Origin: Azospirillum sp. 51_20
GTDB lineage: Bacteria > Pseudomonadota > Alphaproteobacteria > RF32 > CAG-239
DNA: 64,000 bases
Reading direction: 5' to 3'
Assembly (NCBI GenBank): GCA_001917175.1
Contig: MNTV01000018.1
Coordinates: 62,001-126,000, forward strand
The first letter of the stretch is position 1, and each line of letters begins with the position of its first letter. The notes under the pieces are model-generated. The model saw nothing but the letters and a program-made list of their open reading frames with translations, made no database searches and was not told the DNA's origin. Of this stretch, positions 51,569-61,321 are shown piece by piece. Position numbers and translations under genes: made by a program.

Positions 51569-52024
51569 TTATTCCTCTTCTTTCGTTTCCTCCTTAGCCG
51601 CCGGAGTTTCCCGATTTTTCGGCAGCCTGCGCAGACCGACGTCGCGCGCGCCGCTGATGCCGAGAATAACCGTTAAGGCGGTAATCAGCTGCGACCAGTC
51701 ATTGACACGAAGGTCAAGATAAGGCGCTATGATGCAGTTGATGAAAAAACCGCCGGCCAAAGCCCAGCCCACGCAAGGGATCCACATTCTCTGCCAGCCT
51801 TTGCCCGACCTGTTCTCCGGAAGCTTGTCCAGAGAATTTTTCAGGAAATAATCGCGGGTACCGCTGATACCGAGCAAAATGCCGAGAGAAGTGATCAGAC
51901 CGTTCCACTCTACCAAAGAAATTTCGGTGAACGGAGCAACGAAGAGGTTATTGACAAAACCTCCGACCAGAATCCAGCCAATGACCGAAATCCAAAGTCT
52001 TTTGAACTTTATCTTCTTTTTCAT
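51569..52024 (-). CDS. Tandemly duplicated holin-like (3TMs family) membrane protein
   Basis: A 151-residue membrane protein composed of two similar halves. Half one (about 9-62): LWISVIGWILVGGFVNNLFV, then APFTEISLVEWNGLITSLG and ILLGISGTRDYFLK. Half two (about 83-136): MWIPCVGWALAGGFFINCII, then APYLDLRVNDWSQLITALT and VILGISGARDVGLR. Each half matches the pattern of phage holins of the GTA/3TMs type (WIGW…APLL…L..LLGL.G.R). The C-terminus is Glu/Lys-rich. A single gene with its own terminator. Whether it lyses cells or is a domesticated membrane protein is unclear. Confidence 0.75.
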   Translation of the reverse strand: MKKKIKFKRLWISVIGWILVGGFVNNLFVAPFTEISLVEWNGLITSLGILLGISGTRDYFLKNSLDKLPENRSGKGWQRMWIPCVGWALAGGFFINCIIAPYLDLRVNDWSQLITALTVILGISGARDVGLRRLPKNRETPAAKEETKEEE

Positions 52025-52107
52025 ATGTATAAATGTTAATAATTTTTTTCCTGTTTTTTATCATAAGCGAACCGCCGCTGTTTGTCAATTGTTTTTGTCT
52101 AAAAGGT

Positions 52108-53451
52108 TTATTCCTTACAGATAATTACCGAAAAGCCGTCGCCGCTGTTGTCAAATTCCATTTTGCAGCCGTGCAAAGCGGCAATCTTGCCGACAATCGA
52201 CAGACCGAGGCCGCTGCCGTTTTCTTTTTGTCCGGCCGGACGGAAGAAACGTTCACTCAAATGACGCAGATGGCGGTCGGCAATCTTAACTCCGGAATTG
52301 TGGACTTCGATTTCGTCGGCGGAAATACGGACGGCAACCGTTGCGCCCTCGGGGCTGTATTTTACCGCGTTGTCCAAAAGGTTGCGCAGCATGGCAGCCA
52401 GCAGCACGGAATTGCCTTTGTTTACCGGCGCACGGGCGGTAACGTCGGTTTTAAGAATTTGTTTTTTCGCCCGCAGCGCTTCGTCATATTCGGCGGCAAG
52501 GGAACCGACAATCTGCGGCCAGGAAACATCTTCCGCTTCGTCGGTCATCGCCAGTCCGCTTTCCAGCTTCGACAACAGCAGCAGCTGTTCCACCAGCCGG
52601 GCACAGCGCTCAATCCCCTGCCCCATCTTGGCCGCGGCGGAACGTCTGGCCCCGGCGTCGTCTTCCGCCAGCTCCAGCACTTCCAGCTGCACTTTCAAAG
52701 CCGTCAGCGGCGAACGCAATTCATGCGCGGAATCGGAGATAAAGCTTTTTTCCCGCTTGATCATGCCGTCAATCCGGCGCAAAAGGTCGTTCATGGCGGT
52801 TGTCAAAGGCTTGATTTCGTCGGGCAGATCCTTGTCGGAAAGCGGCGACAGATCATCGGGACGACGCGCTTCCAGTTCTTTTGCCAGTCGGCGGAAAGAA
52901 GAAAATTCGCGGCCGACGAAATAAATCACCGCACCGAGCAAAATCAACAATCCGCACAGCCAGGGGGTGAGAAATTCCTCAACCATGTCCAGCGTGACTT
53001 CGGTGCGGTACTCCATTTCCTGGCCGACGGCTATGACGTAGTTTTTGTCCGCGGAATCGACCCAGACGATGCGCCACTCCTCATCATCCACGTTCTGGTT
53101 GAAGAAACTGCCGGTGCGGGGAGAGAAAATAAAGTCTTTGCCGTTTTCGTTATCGTGAAAAATCATTTTGCCCGCACGGTCAAAAACGGCAAAACCGATC
53201 GCTTCGTCTTCTTCGTCGGCATTGTCAATGCCGCCGATAATGCGGTTGGTGGCCTTCTGACTGTCGGCGGAAAGTCCGCTCCAGTCGGCAGAAGCCAGCT
53301 GACGGGCAAGCAAAATCTGATACTGGTCGAAAAATTCGTCGATTTTCTCGCGGCTTTCAAACCACGAAAACAACCCCGAACAAATCCATATCAAACAGGA
53401 AATGCCGGTAAAAAGCAGCAGCAGGCGAATTCTCAGACTTAGTTTTTTCAT
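52108..53451 (-). CDS. qseC: Sensor histidine kinase QseC-like
   Basis: A 447-residue membrane kinase. TM1 is at about 8-28, the periplasmic sensor loop at 30-160 (DWSGLSADSQKA, IVWVDSADKNYVIAVGQEME), and TM2 at about 165-185. HAMP-like and dimerisation regions follow, with phospho-acceptor His in SFISDSAHELRSPLTALK, and the ATPase has LRNLLDNAVKYSPEG (N box), SERFFRPAG and GSGLGLSIV (G boxes). This is the QseC type of the OmpR/EnvZ-like family that phosphorylates QseB. The start overlaps the qseB stop by four bases (ATGA). Whether it senses catecholamines as in enterics cannot be read from the sequence. Confidence 0.88.
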   Translation of the reverse strand: MKKLSLRIRLLLLFTGISCLIWICSGLFSWFESREKIDEFFDQYQILLARQLASADWSGLSADSQKATNRIIGGIDNADEEDEAIGFAVFDRAGKMIFHDNENGKDFIFSPRTGSFFNQNVDDEEWRIVWVDSADKNYVIAVGQEMEYRTEVTLDMVEEFLTPWLCGLLILLGAVIYFVGREFSSFRRLAKELEARRPDDLSPLSDKDLPDEIKPLTTAMNDLLRRIDGMIKREKSFISDSAHELRSPLTALKVQLEVLELAEDDAGARRSAAAKMGQGIERCARLVEQLLLLSKLESGLAMTDEAEDVSWPQIVGSLAAEYDEALRAKKQILKTDVTARAPVNKGNSVLLAAMLRNLLDNAVKYSPEGATVAVRISADEIEVHNSGVKIADRHLRHLSERFFRPAGQKENGSGLGLSIVGKIAALHGCKMEFDNSGDGFSVIICKE

Positions 53452-54107
53452 GTTTCTTCCAGTATATATCCGATTTTGTTAACCGTGCGGACAATGTCCT
53501 TGCCGAGTTTTTTGCGCAGATGGTGAATGTGAACCTCCACCGCGTTGCTCGAAACTTCGTCATCCCAGGAATAAATTTTGCTTTCAATCGCTTCCTTGGA
53601 AAGAACCTTGTTTTTGTTTAAGAGCAGCAGTTCCAGCAAAGCGGTTTCCTTGGGCGACAGCACCACTTCCCGGCCGGCGGAGGTCACTTTGCGGGTTTCG
53701 GGATCAAAAGCGACGTTTCCGTATGTCAGAAGCGGCGAAGGGCGGCCGCTGCTGCGGCGGATCAGGGCATTTAAACGGGCCTGCACTTCTTTTAGGGAAA
53801 AGGGCTTGCCGAGGTAGTCGTCGGCGCCGCTGTTCAATCCGGCGATGCGCTGGTCGACGTCACCGCGGGCGGTTAAAATCAGCACCGGTTCCGTCCGGCT
53901 CTTCTGCCGCCAGTTTTTCAGCACCTCCAAACCGTCCTGACCGGGCAGTCCCAGATCAAGCACCACCGCTGCGTAAGAAGCCTGATACAGAGCTTCTTCC
54001 CCTTCCAGTCCGTCGGTGAACCAGTCGACGGCAAAGCCGAGCTTTTCCAGCCCGACTTTCAAACCGTCGCCGATCAGTTGGTCATCTTCCACCAGCAGGA
54101 TCCGCAT
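53448..54107 (-). CDS. qseB: OmpR-family response regulator QseB-like
   Basis: A 219-residue regulator. The receiver (1-115) has the acidic pocket EDD at 7-9, phospho-acceptor Asp51 (VVLDLGLPG), LTARG and the KPF switch (GKPFSLKEVQARLNAL). The winged-helix DNA-binding domain (about 125-218) has VLSPKETALLELLLLNKNKV and VEVHIHHLRKKLG. This matches the QseB/PmrA group. It lies between ygiW and qseC, and a QseB-type box sits on the operon promoter. Confidence 0.92.
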   Translation of the reverse strand: MRILLVEDDQLIGDGLKVGLEKLGFAVDWFTDGLEGEEALYQASYAAVVLDLGLPGQDGLEVLKNWRQKSRTEPVLILTARGDVDQRIAGLNSGADDYLGKPFSLKEVQARLNALIRRSSGRPSPLLTYGNVAFDPETRKVTSAGREVVLSPKETALLELLLLNKNKVLSKEAIESKIYSWDDEVSSNAVEVHIHHLRKKLGKDIVRTVNKIGYILEET

Positions 54108-54119
54108 GACACACCCGTC

Positions 54120-54494
54120 TTATTTTTTCAGTTTTACGGTATTGACGTCAACTTTGATGTCAAACAGGTCTTTGTCAACTTCGCCGCTGATTTCGATGGT
54201 GTCTTCCGGAGTAACGTTGACGCCGCGCCAGTCTTCGTCGTCGATTTCAATAGTGATGGTGCCGCTCGCGTCTTTGAACAGATATTTTTCGTCGCCCAGG
54301 CTCTGCTGAATCTGTCCGACCAGGACAACCGGCTGGTCGTCACTCATCTTGTTGGCTTCGGCAACGGTCGAAACGGACAGTCCCGGTCCGGTGAATCCGC
54401 CGCGGGGAGCCATGGCGCCCTGATACTGGGCATGAGCCGCGCCGGCAAAACCGATCATCAAAGCCAGGGTAGATACTGCGAGTAATTTGTTCAT
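54120..54494 (-). CDS. ygiW: YgiW-like OB-fold (BOF) periplasmic protein
   Basis: A 124-residue exported protein of the YgiW/YdeI (bacterial OB-fold, BOF) family. It has a signal peptide ending AHAQ at residue 23, then GFTGPG, VVLVGQIQQSLGDEKYLFKD, GTITIEIDDEDWRG and DTIEISGEVDKD, the beta-strand pattern of the family. Such proteins give tolerance to stress and cationic peptides. It precedes qseB and qseC in the same order as ygiW-qseBC in enteric bacteria and probably heads the operon. Confidence 0.92.
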   Translation of the reverse strand: MNKLLAVSTLALMIGFAGAAHAQYQGAMAPRGGFTGPGLSVSTVAEANKMSDDQPVVLVGQIQQSLGDEKYLFKDASGTITIEIDDEDWRGVNVTPEDTIEISGEVDKDLFDIKVDVNTVKLKK

Positions 54495-54547
54495 GTGTTT
54501 TCTCCTAAAAAAATGTTTTGATTAACTGCTTACAAGAACAATACAAC

Positions 54548-54572
54548 ATTATAAACTTAAGTAACGCTTAAG
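54548..54572 (-). promoter_or_regulatory. Promoter with QseB-type CTTAAG box for ygiW-qseB-qseC
   Basis: A direct repeat of CTTAAG (54556-54561 and 54567-54572) with five bases between, that is CTTAA-N6-CTTAA, the QseB/PmrA pattern. On the minus strand it lies immediately upstream of a perfect TATAAT (54553-54548) and covers the -35 region, where an activating regulator binds. The mRNA start would be about 46 bases before the ygiW ATG. The rest of 54573-54769 is AT-rich with a small CCGCTT/AAGCGG hairpin and no gene. Confidence 0.75.
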
Positions 54573-54769
54573 GGATAAAAAATTTTTATCTTTTTTATTT
54601 AATTTTGCATATCCGATTGAAAAACATAGATATTATTTTCAAAAAAACGACAAAGCAAAAACTGTCCGCCCGGTCTGCCGGCACATTTTTCTTAAATTAT
54701 TAAGGCTTTCCGCCCACAGGCGAATCCGCTTTTTAAGCGGCAGGAACGGCTTTGCCGCACAGACGGAAG

Positions 54770-56395
<1,626 letters not shown>

Positions 56396-56424
56396 TATTT
56401 TCTCCTTTTGTTTTACGGTAATAA

Positions 56425-56451
56425 AAAAACGCGGTTTATGCCGCGTTTTTT
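56425..56451 (-). terminator. Terminator of tRNA-Ala(CGC)
   Basis: Arms AAAACGCGG / CCGCGTTTT around TTTATG with T tract on the minus strand, 6 bases past the tRNA end. Confidence 0.85.
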
Positions 56452-56456
56452 CGAAT

Positions 56457-56532
56457 TGGTGGAGCTGAGGAGGATCGAACTCCCGACCTAATGATTGCGA
56501 ACCATTCGCTCTCCCAGCTGAGCTACAGCCCC
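56457..56532 (-). tRNA. tRNA-Ala(CGC)
   Basis: A 76-base cloverleaf. The acceptor GGGGCTG pairs with CAGCTCC, with the G3:U70 wobble that is the alanine identity signal, and A73 with an encoded CCA. D arm GCTC/GAGC; anticodon stem AATGG/TCATT with loop TTCGCAA, so anticodon CGC (Ala codon GCG). The T arm contains GTTCGATC. Confidence 0.93.
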
Positions 56533-56808
56533 ATAAGTACGTTTTAAGCTTCAGAATAATTTTTGTTTCCGTTGAGCGAATGGAACCATTCGCCTTCCCT
56601 GCCTAATTTCGCCGCGGTTGCTGTCGCTTCCCTTGCTCAAATAAGGCAGACAAGATGTTGCAGACGAAAAACCTCCGCCGGAGCTTTTTCGCTTAGCCAT
56701 CCCAGCTGAGCTACAGCCCCATAAATACGTTTTCAAGTTTCAGAATAATTTTTGTTTCCGTCGAGCGAATGGAACCATTCGCCTTCCCTGCCTAATTTCG
56801 CCGCGGTT
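56512..56808 (-). repeat. Tandem ~108-bp repeat containing a broken tRNA-Ala 5' end
   Basis: Unit 56512-56619 (first 21 bases of tRNA-Ala plus its upstream sequence) recurs at 56700-56808. In the copy the first 21 bases (56720-56700) are identical, then the tRNA sequence is replaced by unrelated DNA, so it is a tRNA fragment. Upstream of both copies is a hairpin of GCGAATGG and CCATTCGC. The area to 57002 holds no gene. Confidence 0.85.
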
Positions 56809-56970
56809 CGTCATAAAAACGGCGCATCGGCCGGCAACAAGCGGAATATTACAATAAAAAAGCCTAATGTCAAATGTTTTTTATCATAAAAAACAGCAAT
56901 CCGGCAGTTTTCAAAATTTTGATTTTCACCCAAACTCCGGCATAACACGCCGCATTTTCATACAAAAACA

Positions 56971-56995
56971 AAAAAGCCGGTTCTGCAACCGGCTT
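56971..56995 (-). terminator. Terminator of tRNA-Ala(GGC)
   Basis: Arms AAGCCGGTT / AACCGGCTT around CTGC, with a T tract on the minus strand, 8 bases past the tRNA end. Confidence 0.85.
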
Positions 56996-57002
56996 ATGAA
57001 AT

Positions 57003-57078
<76 letters not shown>

Positions 57079-57210
57079 ATTCAAGTACCTTCAAAAATAC
57101 GCCATCTTTGAAAGTGATTACATAACTACCCAAATAATTTCAAAATGTCAAGTCTTTTTTTTCGTTCTCCGCCGGGAAAAAGAAACAACGTTTTTCCGCC
57201 TTGTATTCCA

Positions 57211-57666
57211 TTATTTTTTCCGACCGGGCGCTGCTTCGGGATTCCGCCATGTCATCAGCAGTTCTTCTTCCCCGGTATTTTCATCGATTCCCTTTTGCTC
57301 TTCACGGAATCCGTGCCGGACATAAAACGCCGCCGCGCGTTTGTTTTTGGCATAAACGCGCAGTTTTAAACTCTTCCGCCCGTTTTGCACGAAAGACAAA
57401 AGCCCGGAACCGATCCCCCGTCCCTGCCGCGACGGCTCGACAAACAGCGCTCCGATATATTCATTATCAATAATGCTGACAAAGGCAGCCGGCCGGCCGT
57501 TTTCCTCCCATACCAGAGTTTTGGCCGCCGGCAGCCAGACTTCTTGGATTTCGGCTGCCCTGGAGCGCCAGAAAGCGTCATTGACAAAGTCATGCGCGCG
57601 AAGGCTGGCGGTCAGCCAGATTTCCGTCAAAACGACAGCGTCTTCTTTGCGGTAAGGACGAATCAT
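57211..57666 (-). CDS. GNAT-family N-acetyltransferase (YjaB-like)
   Basis: A 151-residue acetyltransferase that would transfer acetyl from acetyl-CoA to an amine. The coenzyme A loop is RQGRGIGSGLL (about 80-90). The N-terminal MIRPYRKEDAVVLTEIWLTA, then SLRAHDFVNDAFW and VEPSRQGRG, and the later RVYAKNKRAAAFYVRHGF, resemble YjaB. The substrate is unknown. Its start directly abuts the parE stop (57667), so the two are cotranscribed. Confidence 0.88.
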   Translation of the reverse strand: MIRPYRKEDAVVLTEIWLTASLRAHDFVNDAFWRSRAAEIQEVWLPAAKTLVWEENGRPAAFVSIIDNEYIGALFVEPSRQGRGIGSGLLSFVQNGRKSLKLRVYAKNKRAAAFYVRHGFREEQKGIDENTGEEELLMTWRNPEAAPGRKK

Positions 57667-59655
57667 TTAAATGTCCAGATCATCAACGAATTTGGCGCGT
57701 TCAATGATGAACTTGAAGCGCGATTCCGGATTTTTGCCCATCAGGCGTTCGACCATCCGCCGGGTTTCAAAGGCCTCTTCCTTGCCCTCTTCGGTATTGG
57801 CCGAGGGAATCAGAACCTTCAAAAGCGTTCGTTTGGACTTGTCCATGGTCGTTTCCTTGAGCTGCTGCGCGCTCATTTCGCCCAGCCCTTTAAAGCGGCT
57901 GATTTCCGCCTTCTGACTGCCTTTGACTTCCTTTTTCAGAATCCGGTCCTTGTCGTCGTCGTCCAGGGCGTAAAAATTCTTGCCGGCAGCGGAAATTTTA
58001 TACAGCGGCGGGGTGGCGATAAACAAATGTCCGTTTTCGATCAGCTTCGGCATCTGCTGATAGAAGAAAGTCATCAACAGCGAAGTAATGTGGGCCCCGT
58101 CGACGTCAGCATCGGTCATAATGATGATTTTTTCGTAGCGAAGGTTTTCTTCTTTGTAATTGTCCTTGATACCGCAGCCCAGCGCCTCGATCATGTCCTT
58201 GATTTCCTGGTTCTGGGTAATCTTGTCAAGCGAAGCGGAAGCCACGTTCAGGATTTTGCCCCGCAGCGGCAGAATCGCCTGCGTCATGCGGTCGCGTCCC
58301 TGTTTGGCGGAACCGCCCGCCGAATCGCCCTCGACGATAAAAATTTCGGTATCTTCGGCCGCCGCTTTCGAACAGTCGGCCAGTTTGCCCGGCAGGCGCA
58401 GCCGTTTGGTCGGGCTTTTGCGGTTTTGGATTTTCTCTTCCTTTTTCCGGCGGCGGAACTCCGAACGCGCAATCACGTATTCCATCAGCGCCGCGGCGTT
58501 TTCGGAATCGGAGGAAAGCCAGTGGTCGAAAGAATCCTTGACCGCCTGTTCGACCAGCCGCACCGCCTTGCTTGACGTCAGCCTGTCTTTGGTCTGCCCC
58601 TGAAATTCCGGATCGCGGATAAAAACGGAAAGCATAATGCAGGCATCGCTTAAGAAATCTTCGCCGGTAACCGCCGCCGCTTTTTTGACGTTGGCCATTT
58701 CCGCGTATTCTTTCAATCCGCGCAAAAGAGCCGATTTGAAGCCCAGTTCGTGGGTGCCACCCTGCGGGGTGATGACGGTATTGCAGTAAGAGTGGCAAAA
58801 GCCGTTTTCATCTTCCGGCCAGGTAACCGCCCATTCGACTTTGCCTTCGTCGCCCGCCAAAAGCGACTCGCCGGCAAACGGCATGCGATTGACGGTGGTG
58901 CGGCTGCCGATCTGATAGTTGAGAAAATCGCGCAGGCCGTTGGGGAAATGCAGTTCGGCTTCCGCCGGCGTAACGTCGCCTTCGCACAAAAGTTCCGGCG
59001 CGCATTTCCACAAAATATGAATTCCCTTGAACAAAAAGGCCTTTGAACGCGCCATTCTGTACAGCTTGTTGGGCGAAAAGCAGCAGTTGGCGCCGAAAAT
59101 CTCCGGATCGGGACGGAAAGTGATGCTGGTGCCGCGGCGGTTGGGCGCATTGCCGACCATTTCCAGCTTGTCGAGCGGGCGCCCTTTGGCATAGTGCTGG
59201 CGATAGAGTTTGCGGTCGCGGGCAACTTCGATCGTCAGGCTTTCGGAAAGGGCGTTGACGACGGAAGAGCCGACCCCGTGCAGACCGCCCGAAACCTTGT
59301 AGGCGTTGCCGCCGAACTTGCCGCCGGAGTGCAGCATGGTCATGATCACTTCCAAAGCGGACCTGTCGGGATATTTCGGATGGGAATCGACGGGAATGCC
59401 GCGGCCGTTGTCGGTCACGGTTACCGAATAGTCGGCGTTCAACGACAATTCGATCCGGTTGGCAAAACCGGCCACCGCTTCGTCCATTGAGTTGTCAAGA
59501 ATCTCCGCCACCAGATGATGCAGCGATTGTTCGTCGGTGCCGCCGATATACATGCCGGGACGCGCCCGGACGGCCTCCAGTCCCTCCAAAACCTGAATAT
59601 CCTGCGCCGAATAGTTGCTTTCGGCTGCGGCGCCGCCGTCAAATAAATCCGTCAT
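57667..59655 (-). CDS. parE: DNA topoisomerase IV subunit B
   Basis: A 662-residue ATPase subunit of topoisomerase IV, which decatenates daughter chromosomes. The GHKL ATPase has EILDNSMDEAVAG, VTDNGRGIPVDSHPKYPDRS, MLHSGGKFGGNAYKVSGGLH and GVGSSVVNALS. The transducer contains QTKDRLTSS. The TOPRIM domain has EGDSAGGSAKQGRDR and MTDADVDGAHI. ISRFKGLGEM matches the C-terminus. ParE rather than GyrB is chosen from the length (GyrB is near 800), the start MTDLFD and SAQDIQVLEGLEAVRARPGM; parC is not in view. Confidence 0.93.
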   Translation of the reverse strand: MTDLFDGGAAAESNYSAQDIQVLEGLEAVRARPGMYIGGTDEQSLHHLVAEILDNSMDEAVAGFANRIELSLNADYSVTVTDNGRGIPVDSHPKYPDRSALEVIMTMLHSGGKFGGNAYKVSGGLHGVGSSVVNALSESLTIEVARDRKLYRQHYAKGRPLDKLEMVGNAPNRRGTSITFRPDPEIFGANCCFSPNKLYRMARSKAFLFKGIHILWKCAPELLCEGDVTPAEAELHFPNGLRDFLNYQIGSRTTVNRMPFAGESLLAGDEGKVEWAVTWPEDENGFCHSYCNTVITPQGGTHELGFKSALLRGLKEYAEMANVKKAAAVTGEDFLSDACIMLSVFIRDPEFQGQTKDRLTSSKAVRLVEQAVKDSFDHWLSSDSENAAALMEYVIARSEFRRRKKEEKIQNRKSPTKRLRLPGKLADCSKAAAEDTEIFIVEGDSAGGSAKQGRDRMTQAILPLRGKILNVASASLDKITQNQEIKDMIEALGCGIKDNYKEENLRYEKIIIMTDADVDGAHITSLLMTFFYQQMPKLIENGHLFIATPPLYKISAAGKNFYALDDDDKDRILKKEVKGSQKAEISRFKGLGEMSAQQLKETTMDKSKRTLLKVLIPSANTEEGKEEAFETRRMVERLMGKNPESRFKFIIERAKFVDDLDI

Positions 59656-59755
59656 TTTTCCCTTATCCTGTCAAAAAAATCAGGGCTAAAATAGCGCAAA
59701 GTCCGCGTTTTGGCAAGTTTTAAGTACAAATTTCCGCCGCTTTTGCCCGGAAAAG

Positions 59756-59789
59756 CAAAAAACGGGCAGATCCGTCATAAGATCCGCCC
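59756..59789 (-). terminator. Terminator of the small-gene operon
   Basis: On the minus strand GGGCGGATC pairs with GATCTGCCC (one G:U) around TTATGACG, followed by GTTTTTT. It lies between the 59806 gene and parE. Confidence 0.8.
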
Positions 59790-59805
59790 TCATTTTCGGG
59801 AACGC

Positions 59806-60027
59806 TTATTTCTCCGGAGTTTCCTTCCGGTACCGAAGCATTTTATACATGGCCAGAAAGGACGACAATATAAACGCGCCGAAAAAGAGATAGTAATATA
59901 TCTCCATTCCTTCGGACACCCGGTCAAAATCCGGCGTCTCATCGGAATAGCCCGCCTCATTTTCCAATTTTGCCAGAACAAAGCTCAACCCGAATCCGGA
60001 CAAAAGAGCCGGCCTCATCCAAAGCAT
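59806..60027 (-). CDS. Small membrane protein, unknown
   Basis: A 73-residue protein with a first hydrophobic stretch (about 7-19, ALLSGFGLSFVLA), an acidic loop (ENEAGYSDETPDFD) and a second helix (about 43-63, IYYYLFFGAFILSSFLAMYKML). GGGAG lies about 10 bases upstream of the ATG. It overlaps the end of the preceding gene by about 70 bases in another frame. Last gene of a four-gene minus-strand set; a terminator follows. Confidence 0.5.
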   Translation of the reverse strand: MLWMRPALLSGFGLSFVLAKLENEAGYSDETPDFDRVSEGMEIYYYLFFGAFILSSFLAMYKMLRYRKETPEK

Positions 60028-60334
60028 TTATGGCGCAGGCTCCCATACGTGCATTGTTTTTTTCTTTTTTATATGCGTTTATATATTTTCCCGCCAGCGG
60101 AAGTCTTGACATATATGGTTTATCAACCATTTCATCCCAATGATCAAGATTATCTTTGTATTGATCCGGCTGTTTCAGAATATCCCGAGAAGATATCATG
60201 TTATAAATAATATCAGGAATAATACAATCTTTCCGATAACGATTACCGGCATTGCGGGGCTGAAAATATTCCCGATACATATTTTTTCCGTCATTAATGA
60301 TATCCGAAAATATGTTCCGTTGATCTTGATACAT
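59957..60334 (-). CDS. Small soluble protein, unknown
   Basis: A 125-residue protein read from the ATG at 60334 (a TTG at 60355 could add seven codons). It is rich in Asp/Tyr/Lys/Asn (MYQDQRNIFSDIINDGKNMY, DQYKDNLDHWDEMVDKPYMS) and ends in a Ser/Cys-containing tail. No family recognised and no TM or signal. The last 70 bases overlap the membrane protein gene in another frame, so the true 3' part may be shorter or shifted. Confidence 0.45.
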   Translation of the reverse strand: MYQDQRNIFSDIINDGKNMYREYFQPRNAGNRYRKDCIIPDIIYNMISSRDILKQPDQYKDNLDHWDEMVDKPYMSRLPLAGKYINAYKKEKNNARMGACAINALDEAGSFVRIRVELCSGKIGK

Positions 60335-60360
60335 ATTTTCTTTACTGTTTTGCAAAAATT

Positions 60361-60687
60361 TTAATCCGCAGTTTCTTCAAAATTGCAGCTGTTACTTTCG
60401 GAATCGTATTTTCCTTTATATTTCAGGCAAAGTCCCGGAAGCACCTTTTCCAAAACATGATCATGGCATTTTGCATCATGTCCGCACCGGTCCAATGCGG
60501 CCAAAACAGCATCATACAACCAGACACAACCCGTTTTATGCGTCCACAACAGACAATCGTAGCGGCAGCGTTTTGCCTTTTCGTCCCATACCCCGCCGTT
60601 TTCCAGACAAGTGCCTTTATGATCAAACAAAAAGAACAAAAACAGGAACGAGATAAAAATTGCCGGGCCGTAAAACAAAAACTTCAT
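60361..60687 (-). CDS. Small Cys-rich exported or anchored protein, unknown
   Basis: A 108-residue protein from the ATG at 60687 (AAGGG 8 bases upstream; GTG at 60690 is in frame). An N-terminal hydrophobic helix (about 2-21, KFLFYGPAIFISFLFLFFLF) is followed by a domain with eight cysteines, including GTCLENGGVWDEKAKRCRYDC and CGHDAKCHDH. The pattern C-x-GG-WD resembles small extracytoplasmic disulfide domains. No family named. It starts 9 bases after the 53-residue gene's stop. Confidence 0.6.
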   Translation of the reverse strand: MKFLFYGPAIFISFLFLFFLFDHKGTCLENGGVWDEKAKRCRYDCLLWTHKTGCVWLYDAVLAALDRCGHDAKCHDHVLEKVLPGLCLKYKGKYDSESNSCNFEETAD

Positions 60688-60698
60688 CACTATTGCCC

Positions 60699-60860
60699 TT
60701 ACCGGTATTTTTCAGGCAGCGCTCTATTTTTCCGTCTATAATCGGAACAGGCAGCCGCGGCCGAAAGATTTGGATTGTTTCTTGCCCGTTCTCTTCCGAC
60801 AGCTTTTACGTTAAAGTCATGCCAATAATCGTTTTGAGTCATGTTCGAATAGTCTGTCAT
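60699..60860 (-). CDS. 53-residue protein, first gene of the small-gene operon
   Basis: Reads MTDYSNMTQNDYWHDFNVKA, then VGRERARNNPNLSAAAACSD and YRRKNRALPEKYR before TAA. No signal or TM segment. A weak GGGGTG lies just before the ATG. Its existence is supported by close spacing to the 60687 gene (9 bases) and clear coding-like composition. Unknown function. Confidence 0.5.
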   Translation of the reverse strand: MTDYSNMTQNDYWHDFNVKAVGRERARNNPNLSAAAACSDYRRKNRALPEKYR

Positions 60861-61268
60861 GTTTTTCACCCCGGTTAAAAATTAATACCACTGCATTTAA
60901 ATTTATCTTAAAATCAAAAAATATCCCCCTTTTGCATTCTTCATTGTCAACAACGGGTGTCAATCACTTCTCCGGGGTTTTTTATTTCAGATTTGCAAGA
61001 TATATTTCATTTTTAAAAAAACAATCAACAAATTGTCACTTTTCAACAATTTTTGTTGTATAAACAATATGTTATCAATTCGGTTTTTCCTTGACAACAT
61101 TTTGCCGGCGGCGCGAAAACAACGTTTTCGGAAAGCGTCGAAAGGCTCTTTTGACACCCCTTCCGTCAAGTCGAAAAAAGGATTTTTGCGCCGGAAAAAA
61201 ACGGAACGTTTTGCGGTGGAAACGACATTTTCCCCTCAGGAAAGGAAAAACATTTCCGACGGACAAAG
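60861..61268. other. Intergenic region, no convincing gene
   Basis: The first part is very AT-rich and lies upstream of the small-gene operon, so its promoter is expected here. Open frames exist on both strands (for example 61033-61338 +) but have low-complexity Arg/Lys/Phe content, no ribosome site and an overlap with the autotransporter terminator; I do not call them genes. Confidence 0.6.
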
Positions 61269-61297
61269 AAAACCCCGTTTTCTGCAAACGGGGTTTT
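61269..61297 (-). terminator. Terminator of the autotransporter gene
   Basis: Arms AAAACCCCGTTT / AAACGGGGTTTT around TCTGC, 25 bases past the stop; near symmetric. Confidence 0.85.
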
Positions 61298-61321
61298 CCG
61301 ATTTTGCGGGAGAAACGGCAA

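Noticed and set aside
52033..53442. Plus-strand open frame opposite the histidine kinase gene
   Set aside because: Shadow of qseC; composition is Phe/Gln/Arg-rich with no motif.
56551..56736. 61-codon minus-strand frame over the tRNA fragment
   Set aside because: It consists of the broken tRNA copy and its duplicated leader, not a protein gene.
57385..58575. Plus-strand open frame opposite parE
   Set aside because: Antisense to a well-conserved gene; no domain and no ribosome site.
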